Below the pieces are notes generated by a model. The model was not told the origin of the DNA and made no database searches. It saw nothing but the letters and a program-made list of their open reading frames with translations. The position numbers and the translations under genes were made by a program. From Marsupella aquatica (lineage: Eukaryota; Marchantiophyta), in NCBI GenBank assembly GCA_973895155.1, contig OZ316892.1, forward strand, positions 6,448,001 to 6,512,000: a stretch of 64,000 bases of DNA. Reading direction: 5' to 3'. Numbering within the stretch: the stretch's first letter is position 1; each line of letters begins with the position of its first letter. Of this stretch, positions 57,322 to 64,000 are shown piece by piece.

Positions 57322-57789
57322 ATGTCACGTGAGACAAAGGTCAATGCCATATGGAGCATTTCTGTGCAAGTCATAGGGACATTTGTGTGCTCTGCGGTCG
57401 GATTGTGTACTGAAAATTTATTATGGACTCTGTTGGGTTTGCTTAGCCAACTATTTCAATTTTTGCATGAAATTTTGGAGCGATTCATCGCTCTTGCACG
57501 TCCACCCCTAGAGATGGTTGATGCTGGGGGTGCAGAGGCCCCTCATCCTGACATTGTCGGCCATGAAGCTTTGCCTCTGCACAAGATTTCTACGCCGTTA
57601 GTTTCCCATTATTATGCAGTGTCTAGAGGCCGTAGGCCAGGCATATATGAATGTCACGAAGCCGCTGTCAAACAAGTCCTAGGTTTTAGTGGGAATAGTC
57701 ATAGGTCTTTTAAGACTAGAGCACAAGTGGAGGATTGGCTAAAGACACAGATCTTGTCGGGTTGGCATAATTGTCAATGTAAGACTTGA
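57322..57789 (+). CDS. ORF with RNase H1 hybrid-binding / viroplasmin-type domain
   Basis: ATG at 57322 starts a 155-codon frame. After a hydrophobic N-terminal part (WTLLGLLSQLFQFLHEILE) and an acidic linker, residues ~98-142 read YYAVSRGRRPGIYECHEAAV then FSGNSHRSFKTRAQVEDWL. This is the signature of the Cauli_VI/RNase H1 N-terminal fold (YYAV-x-x-GR-x-PGIY ... GF-x-x-x-x-KSF-x-x-x-x-x-AxxWL), which binds RNA-DNA hybrids or dsRNA. No RNase H catalytic domain follows in this frame. A donor-like T|GTAAGAC just before the stop and an acceptor (GTGCAG) at 57990 suggest it is an exon of a longer gene. The start could be later (ATG at about 57514). Confidence 0.6.
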   Translation: MSRETKVNAIWSISVQVIGTFVCSAVGLCTENLLWTLLGLLSQLFQFLHEILERFIALARPPLEMVDAGGAEAPHPDIVGHEALPLHKISTPLVSHYYAVSRGRRPGIYECHEAAVKQVLGFSGNSHRSFKTRAQVEDWLKTQILSGWHNCQCKT

Positions 57790-58158
57790 GTTCATTTGAA
57801 TATGAGACAAATTTGGAATTTCAGGCGATGTTGTGTGTTCTTGCATGCGATTGAAGGCCAACTTGACTCCCTTTCTTATGTTTTCCTCATGTGCACATAT
57901 ACCTACTCCTTGCTTCCAAATGTCTTTGCCCAAGTGTATCGTTGCACACTATAACTACTTATTGATGTTGTGAAGTAAATTTGTGTGCAGGTCTCTGAAT
58001 CTGTCAGTGTGTTGAAGGACTTCTGGGATACCAAGCTTCCGTCTGCGTTGAAGGTCTTGCATGTCTCTTACTGAGAGTGGATTTTCGTGAACCATATCCA
58101 CCAGATTCCTTGGTCATCCACCTACATCAGGCAAGCAACAACCAAAACTTGGCGAGGT

Positions 58159-58572
58159 ATGGTGACCACCCGTTCTATGAGGAGAGCAGAGGACACTCTA
58201 ACCAGATGTGTACGCAGACTATACAAGTTGATGGTTTGGGATGAAGTCCTCCCTAGAGGTCTAGGGGTCTTGTGCTACTACCGAGACATTGCCCCTATCA
58301 GACATAGCAGTCTGCCTCGAGCACTCCGACGCGTCCCAAGACCTAAACGTCTACCCATATACCTTCAATTTTGTGTGAAGACCGATGGAGTGCCTGACGC
58401 CTCCAAGGCTCAGCTTAATGCCTGTATCCATGAATTGGATGCAGAGTGCAGTATCTGTTCCCAAGACCCGGCCCTTGATGAGAATGCAAAGTTGAATCAG
58501 CTTCGTCGGATGGCCCGTTTCTGTTGTGTGGTTTATAATACACACCCTTGGGTGAATCTGTCCATACCTTAG
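58159..58572 (+). CDS. Unidentified basic ORF, 137 aa
   Basis: From ATG 58159 to TAG 58572. The start is Arg-rich (TRSMRRAEDTLTRCVRRLYK) and the later part Cys-containing (DAECSICSQDP, RFCCVVYNTHPW). The frame is open further upstream to about 58087 behind a possible acceptor. Same strand and spacing as the hybrid-binding ORF 370 bp upstream, so it may be a downstream exon of the same gene. No known domain recognised. Confidence 0.4.
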   Translation: MVTTRSMRRAEDTLTRCVRRLYKLMVWDEVLPRGLGVLCYYRDIAPIRHSSLPRALRRVPRPKRLPIYLQFCVKTDGVPDASKAQLNACIHELDAECSICSQDPALDENAKLNQLRRMARFCCVVYNTHPWVNLSIP

Positions 58573-60141
58573 GATGGACCCAATTTTCACAGTAGGGTAG
58601 TTTAGGTTACTTTGTGCCCTGAATTATGTGTTGGCTTGTGCACAGGGAGGGGATGTTCCTCTTGTGTCCACACTGAAAACTAGATCAGGTTTTTGCACTT
58701 TGCTCCTGTGGAGCTATTTTGTACAAGGAATGTTGAATGTATCAATTTTGAAGGCAGTGAGCCAATAGAGGAAAATTGGTCTGAGTTCCTTTAATTTGAG
58801 GAACCATGACGATATTTCCTCCATTTTGAAGAAATTGAGGAAATACTCCATTTGTTCAAAAGAAATTGAAGGCCTGCCAGAAAATTGCTATCATTCAATA
58901 TGGAAATGTATGGTTTAGAACTCACTTTGGATTTGTCCCGGGTGTTGTACTCCAGGTTTTATTAATTTCAAGCAAGGCGCATTCACCAAATAGGTCGTGT
59001 ATAATTGACCTCAGGGCCCCTCGCCCCAGTACTATTCCATCAACAAGGTACGTCGTCATTCGAGTTACCTCATCTCAATTTCCTTTGCTTTTCTGGATTT
59101 TCTGTCTAGTCTAACGACAGGGATTGTGTGTTGCTCAGGTAAGTAACACAGGGCTGGTTGTTACATGTCCATTCTGCATTTCTTTTAGAGCTCTTGCATG
59201 CGTTGCTGTGCAGGAATGCTCGACTTCAAGGAGACCCCAGGGAAGTGATGCCCTTGGTGGAGACTGCTGGAATTGGTCCCCAGCAGTCTAGCGCTCCTTG
59301 AAGGAGAGGCAGGTTGCCTGGGAGGGGGGGGGGCCTTGGAGTTGGCAGCCAAGTGCAATCGAGTTTAGAGCCTGGTCATAGGGTTGGGTGGTCCGGGAGA
59401 CAATTCCAATAAAATATTGAGTCATCGACTGAGCGAGTCAGTAAGGAAATTTTGACTTGGCCATCTGTGTTTGAGTGGAGGAAATTGGAGTGGTGGGCCT
59501 GGCCCCGACTGCACATGGCTGAAGCACAAGTCCTCGGGGGTTTCACTTCCACAAAAATGGCATATCATGTGCGACGAAGGATAGGGTCATTTTATTGGTT
59601 GTAAGGGAAGACTTAAGAATTTTTGTAGAAGAACAATAGGGTCTTTTAAATTCAATTTTGAGACTTATAAGAACATTAGGGCCTTTTTAATCCAATTTTT
59701 GGAATATTCCAAGAATATTCCAACTTTATAGGGGTTAAAAAATAATATTTTTTTCTTACATTTTAGGGGGTCCAAGGCCTAAAAACGTCGCAGGTGATGG
59801 GGAGGTCCCCATGTAGTGAGACCCCCAAGCTGCACAAGTCCTGCATGTGCAGATCCCAATCTCTCCAGTGCTTACGCTGACACTGGAGTCCTTGCCAGCA
59901 AAGGGTTCGTCCCTTCCCACCCGAAATTACTCGGAGAAAGCTGCAATGGATCTTTCAAGCCAATGACCAGGAGAAATGGCCGGGATGGGGCAAGGCCCTC
60001 TTGGTATTGGTCCAGTGGAGGTGGTCTCCCAAGCAGTGGTCCAAGATTCATGCCTGTCCATTTTTTATACTAGCAATTCGACTTTGGTTCTGGCGCAAGG
60101 TTTGCATTCCCTCACTCAGTTTTGCGGATCTTTAACAGGCC
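58573..60141. other. Spacer or large intron with dispersed repeat copy 2
   Basis: No clear exon. 59590-59790 is a copy of the AT-rich repeat also seen at 24280-24500. A G run lies at 59318-59330. An acceptor-like TTAACAG just before 60139 precedes the next ORF. Confidence 0.4.
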
Positions 60142-60891
60142 ATGTTGGAGTTTCACATATACCTCCCGGAAATGGACCCATACTATTGGGGCGATGGGGC
60201 CCTTCTGAATCAGCTGAAGAGGCTGGATTCGAGTCTTATCTTGCGTATTTTTAAATTAATTGTGCAGGCATCCGACTTGAACCAATATCATTTTTACTTA
60301 GATGAGCAGGAAGGGGTTATTTATATTCAATGGGACAGATATGTTTGTTGGTGTAATCGGTTAGTTCTCCTTCTTCTAAAGACTGGTCCAGTGAGGCGTC
60401 TGATTCTCCACTGCTGCCATGTGGTAGATGGCAATCCCTTGTATGATCCAAAATTTTATGCTGCCAATAGAAGTAGAGCATTCGATGAGATCCAAGATAT
60501 CATTGATCATATCCCAGATCCTCTTGCCACAGAGTTCCTCATTGACAGTGGTGGGAAACTTCATTCCTATCGGAGCCATGAACTACCTCCTAGACCTCTA
60601 CGTAGGTTCTTCAAGATGATCTATAGTTCTGGTCTGTGGACTAGTGTGCTAGCAAATGGGGAGGCGTGCACTTGCTGCGTTAATGCCTGCTGTGACATTC
60701 CGTCATGTAGGTATTTGGTAGCAGTAGTGGATCCCGCTACCGGAGCGGTGGACTTCCATTGGCTGTGGGCTTATGATCATACGGTCACCCATATCCCTCA
60801 TTGGCCCAAGAAGCATGTATTGTGATTTGATGTAGCGTGGTTTGATACTGATACAGAGCCTGAAGATAGTGAGGATGAGATCTTAGTATAG
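60142..60891 (+). pseudogene. Unidentified 249-codon ORF broken by one TGA
   Basis: ATG 60142 opens a frame that stops at TGA 60823-60825, but the same frame continues with an acidic tail (TEPEDSEDEILV) to TAG at 60889-60891, which suggests a recent Arg (CGA) to stop change. The N-terminal half has an IYIQWDRYVCWCNRLVLLL block. The C-terminal half has a Cys cluster (EACTCCVNACCDIPSCRYL) followed by an aromatic/His-rich patch (HWLWAYDHTVTHIPHW). A metal-binding role is possible, but no family is recognised. It lies between the hybrid-binding and zinc-finger ORFs in the same orientation. Confidence 0.45.
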
Positions 60892-61255
60892 AGGTGCTAT
60901 AGTTTGCCATCCTTCATTTTGAGACATTTTCAGACTGCACAATTTTGTACTTTTAAAGTCTTCACCTGTTTAGACTTTCATTCTAGCGGACATCATTTGC
61001 ATTGTATTCCCTCATGCTGTGCCTGCCATTTTCATGTGCCATGCTATCATTTTGTTGGCTTTGTCTGTATTTTTGCACGGGAAGTAATGATAAAACCACA
61101 GACTTGGTAACTTGCGGTTTAGAATGCAAGCCAGTTTAAGAAGGCAAACCCGTGTTACTAAACCGTCAACCACAAGTATAGGTTTCCTATGTCTCCGAAC
61201 TGAACTTCCTGTGCGAAGAGGTTGAAGTGATGTTGTCATTGTTGGATTGTTTGCA
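60892..61255. other. Spacer/intron
   Basis: AT-rich, no motif. Ends in acceptor TTTGCAG just before the next exon-like ORF. Confidence 0.4.
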
Positions 61256-61713
61256 GGGAAGAATTGTCATGTTCCTATGCCGTCCGTGCCTGTATATCGG
61301 GTAAACAATGAGTCAGGAGACCAAAAGCATTTGGGATCCCTTAGTTGCAAGGAGGTTTGGACCTTGGCTGACGCTAGGCAAAAGATGGTGGACCTGGAAC
61401 TTTGGGATTTTGAGTTCCAGTTTATTGATGTCAATTTCAATAGTCGAATTAAGGTTGCCTGGGAGAAATGCAACCTCATTGAGGACTGTGGAGGGAAACT
61501 CGTCGTTATCCCAAAGGTTGGGACTACAATACCAGCTCCCATACTGTCGACATTGGGAGTAGCAATGTTTCCAATGGTACATCTCAAACTTGCAGCCAGG
61601 GTGATGACCTTGACACCCAACGTGTCAAGGGTACTGACTGGCTAGGAGATGAGCTCCCGTTGCCCAACCTTCCCTTGTTGACACTCCTCGACCAGTTGAG
61701 GAGCAAGTGCTGC
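61256..61713 (+). CDS. Exon-like ORF with possible ubiquitin/PB1-like fold
   Basis: From acceptor TTTGCAG (61255), with the first ATG at 61277, the frame encodes VWTLADARQKMVDLELWDFE, FQFIDVNFNSRI and a CNLIEDCGGKLVVIPK segment. The beta-alpha-beta rhythm and ending recall ubiquitin-like or PB1 folds. This is an inference from pattern only. The first frame ends at TAG 61645, but from about 61515 a second frame looks more protein-like (SSNVSNGTSQTCSQGDDLDT), reaching a strong donor AA|GTGAGT at 61713, so a frameshift near 61515 is likely. Downstream lies the zinc-finger ORF. Confidence 0.4.
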
Positions 61714-61736
61714 AAGTGAGTCTTAAGTCAACAACT

Positions 61737-62873
61737 ATGCCAAAGGAACTGGAGAGGCATTGGTTGAAAGAGGTTGATAAGTTGAAGGAGCACATGGTGT
61801 CCATCAATGCTGCACACCACAAGTGGAAAGTAATGACTTGGGACAAAGATGGTGTTCCTTGTGGTAAGATAGAGTGTGTAGAGTGTCAGTGCAATAGGCT
61901 GGGAACATCAAAGGGGTTGATGGACAGAGGGAGCATCACTAACTGCTTCACCAATTTCAAACAAAAACATCTCATTACAGATAAGCATGCATCAAATGTG
62001 GCAACTAATAGGAGTGAGAAAATTGACGGAGTGGAGATCTCCAAGAGGGCTGCAGCATCTTTACTGAGTGATAGAAGCACTCTTGACATTCATGTCAAGA
62101 TTGTGGAGCGTGTGAATGACAGTCAGGTGGTTGACCATCAGACTTTTGAAATCGTAGGTGACCTTAGCAAGGAGCCTGTGGAGCTGCGTAAGTTTAAACT
62201 TAGGTGTTATTTTTGCACAGAGTATCTTGTATTGATACAACGTAATTTGGAGTCAAATTTGCAGTCCCATTGTAGTAGTGTGAACCACTTAAACGCAGTG
62301 GCCAGAAGTCAGAAACCACCCACTGGTCAACCAGTTCTATCAGGAAAGGCAGGCAGGCCACCCAGAAGCGACAAGAGAGATGTTCGACAAAGAACAATTG
62401 GAGGATTCTTAAGTCGACAAGCTCGAGATAAAGCTTCCAGCAGTCAGCCTAGGGGTAGCGAATCAAGTGGAGGCTCGAGCAGCCAGACTGGGGATTTAGC
62501 ACCAGATAAAGGTATTTTGCATGGATGGTCGTTGTTGTGTTGGGGGTTGTGGAGAGATGTGGTCATATACAGAGGGGAAGTCAGGCCTATCAAGGAAATC
62601 CTGTTTGACCAGCTTAAAGTGGAGGGTGACTGGTTTGCAGAGCCTCTAGTCATTGCCAAGGTGTGGTGTCTATCAACCCAAGAAACATGTGCTATTCAAG
62701 GACTGTTTAGACACAAACAGTGCAGTAGAATGTTAGAGGCTGGCGGTGGTTTTCGAGACCTTACTTGCCAGCAATGTTACTCAATAAAATTTAGGGATGA
62801 TTTTAGAGGAAGAGTTAGTCGAGAGGCCATCTCAACTCTGAAAAGAGGGAGCAGAGGGACCGGAAGGCACTAG
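61737..62873 (+). CDS. Tandem zinc-finger, AT-hook-like protein, truncated by CACTA insertion
   Basis: ATG 61737 is the first in a frame open from about 61652, about 378 residues. A Lys/Glu helix comes first. Then there are two C2H2 fingers of BED-like spacing: C-x2-C-x27-H-x5-H (near CVEC ... KHLITDKH) and C-x2-C-x17-H-x5-H (near CYFC ... SHCSSVNH). Next is an AT-hook-like GRPPRSDKR, immediately followed by QRTIGGFL, which fits the PCNA-interacting PIP pattern Q-x2-[ILM]-x2-[FY]-[FYL]. A Ser-rich linker leads to a C-terminal domain with TCQQCYSIKFRDDFRGRV. The stop codon is supplied by the inserted CACTAG terminus at 62868, so the original C-terminus is lost. This looks like a DNA-binding nuclear protein of a mobile element or host-derived family. 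I cannot name it. Confidence 0.55.
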   Translation: MPKELERHWLKEVDKLKEHMVSINAAHHKWKVMTWDKDGVPCGKIECVECQCNRLGTSKGLMDRGSITNCFTNFKQKHLITDKHASNVATNRSEKIDGVEISKRAAASLLSDRSTLDIHVKIVERVNDSQVVDHQTFEIVGDLSKEPVELRKFKLRCYFCTEYLVLIQRNLESNLQSHCSSVNHLNAVARSQKPPTGQPVLSGKAGRPPRSDKRDVRQRTIGGFLSRQARDKASSSQPRGSESSGGSSSQTGDLAPDKGILHGWSLLCWGLWRDVVIYRGEVRPIKEILFDQLKVEGDWFAEPLVIAKVWCLSTQETCAIQGLFRHKQCSRMLEAGGGFRDLTCQQCYSIKFRDDFRGRVSREAISTLKRGSRGTGRH

Positions 62874-63225
62874 TGGAAAATAGTGTCCTTAATGACTAGA
62901 ATGAGGACTGAAAAATGAGTCATATGTACCAATATATGACTAGAGCTTTTCTGTCATACCTGCCTCGTCTTTTAGGACAGTCAATTAAGACAAATGACTA
63001 AAACTCTCACCAGTCATTTATGGTAGTCCTAAATGACACAATATTTCTGAAATGACAGGTTGTCCTAAATGACTGAATGAACGGCCGTCAGTCATTTAGG
63101 TATGTCTTTAATGACACATATTTAAACAAATCATATTACAACACGTGGCAACTACGCACGGTTGTCATTATATGTCATTTCAGACATGTCATAAATGACA
63201 CAATAATAAATCATTTAAGATGTCA

Positions 63226-63525
63226 TTTAGTGTGTCATTGAAGGTGTCGTACAGGGTGTCATTAAAAATGTCATACAAGGTGTCATACAAGGTGTCATTG
63301 AGGGTGTCATATAGGGTGTCATTGAGGATGTCATACAGAGTGTCATACATGGTGTCATTGAGGGTGTCATTGAGGGTGTCATATATGGTGTCATTGAGGG
63401 TGTCATACATGGTGTCATTGAGGGTGTCATTGAGGGTGTCATACATGGTGTCATTGAGGGTGTCATACATGGTGTCATTGAGGGTATCATACATGGTGTC
63501 ATTGAGGGTGTCATACAAGGTGTTT
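63226..63525. repeat. 12-bp GTCAT minisatellite, about 25 units
   Basis: Alternating units GTCATTGAGGGT and GTCATACATGGT with variants. The GTCAT core is the same motif as in the flanking CACTA subterminal region, so the array probably arose from it. On the minus strand it keeps an ATG-started frame open (63665-63189) encoding a four-residue [NY]-D-T-[LM] repeat. No evidence that this is expressed. Confidence 0.85.
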
Positions 63526-64000
63526 TTAAGTAATGTCATTTGGGATGTATCTAAGAAGAGCTCATAGTTGTATTCAAAATCACATACAATGAATCCACTT
63601 AAAACCCTAAACAAAGACATCACTTTGCGCATCATCATTGTATTCAGAAATTCACATTCCAACATTCACAAGCTCTAGTATAGAACAATTGAAAAAACAT
63701 AAGTCTTTATGATGAAGTGATAGAAAGTACACATTTTTCACTCGCATGAGTGAAATAATGGTAACCAAAATATTCAAAAATTCTCTGTTCTACATGATCA
63801 GAGAAAATGTTCAACACTTCCGAAGAAACCTAGCATTCCACAATGTATTCATTCCTAACACATTCCGTAAGCAGAGTTGTTTCTCTTCTTTGTTGGGCAT
63901 TGGCAATGCTGCATCACCACAATACACTGCCTTAACTAATACTCGCACCCAATGACTCTCAATCATGACACAATGAAATTTATCCTCTCCTGGTAACCCT
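63526..64000. other. Interior of the second CACTA element, no gene recognised
   Basis: AT-rich. A 69-codon frame at 63746-63955 has no motif. Transposase would be expected further right. Confidence 0.35.

Larger units (their letters stand above)
62868..64000 (+). mobile_element. Left end of a second CACTA transposon
   Basis: Sequence switches abruptly at CACTAGTGGAAAATAGTG (62868), a typical CACTA terminus, followed by a dense field of ATGAC/GTCAT motifs (more than ten copies in mixed orientation, 62889-63200) and then a GTCAT-based minisatellite. Terminus plus subterminal repeats match En/Spm architecture. The right end lies beyond the window. The three bases before the terminus (AGG) would be the target duplication. 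It is unrelated in terminal and subterminal sequence to the CACTA element at 11651. Confidence 0.7.

Noticed and set aside
63220-63567. V-S-[LY]-[RKM] repeat protein on the plus strand
   Set aside because: Translation of the 12-bp CACTA minisatellite; three frames are open in parallel.

Overview
The window looks like nuclear DNA of a green plant. It has spliced genes with GT-AG introns, a plant-type saccharopine dehydrogenase-like gene, a membrane-anchored alpha/beta-hydrolase of a family typical of land plants, an anthranilate phosphoribosyltransferase, a nuclear tRNA-Arg, plant Ty1/copia and CACTA (En/Spm) transposons, and a dead copy of a plastid dicarboxylate translocator. A non-seed land plant (bryophyte or lycophyte) is my guess from general gene style, not a demonstrated placement. 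One 100-N assembly gap lies at 45151-45250.

Layout. 1-15.6 kb is a nested transposon graveyard: decayed genes on both strands (1-4.1 kb), a copia gag scrap (5.7 kb), and a CACTA element with a transposase-related gene (DUF4218- and DUF4216-like parts, 9.0-10.3 kb), a pyrimidine-rich tract and a TTGCGA-rich terminus ending at 11651. That terminus sits inside the integrase of a minus-strand copia element whose gag, protease, primer binding site and LTR lie at 11.65-15.63 kb. 17.5-18.7 kb holds the translocator pseudogene. 19.75-21.82 kb (minus) is the saccharopine dehydrogenase-like gene. 22.2-26.6 kb carries several minisatellites. 27.16-30.51 kb (plus) is a seven-exon alpha/beta-hydrolase. 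31.6 kb (minus) is tRNA-Arg(ACG). 33.2-35.5 kb (minus) is a single-exon armadillo-repeat gene. 40.1-40.8 kb (minus) holds the last exons of an unidentified membrane-type protein. 42.5-45.06 kb (minus) is the anthranilate phosphoribosyltransferase gene, cut off at its 5' side by the gap. 45.25-54.4 kb is mostly gene-empty, with repeats and a possible secreted-protein exon at 52.25-52.5 kb.

54.4-62.87 kb (plus) is the least explained part: GC-rich exon-like segments, an ORF with an RNase H1 hybrid-binding/viroplasmin-type domain, several unrecognised ORFs, and a C-terminal ORF with two tandem zinc fingers, an AT-hook-like patch and a PIP-box-like motif. A second CACTA element interrupts this ORF at 62868 and runs out of the window.

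The likely working host genes act in unrelated housekeeping pathways and do not form a cluster. Many transposon-type reading frames contain stop codons explicable by single C-to-T or G-to-A changes, as expected for methylated, decaying elements.
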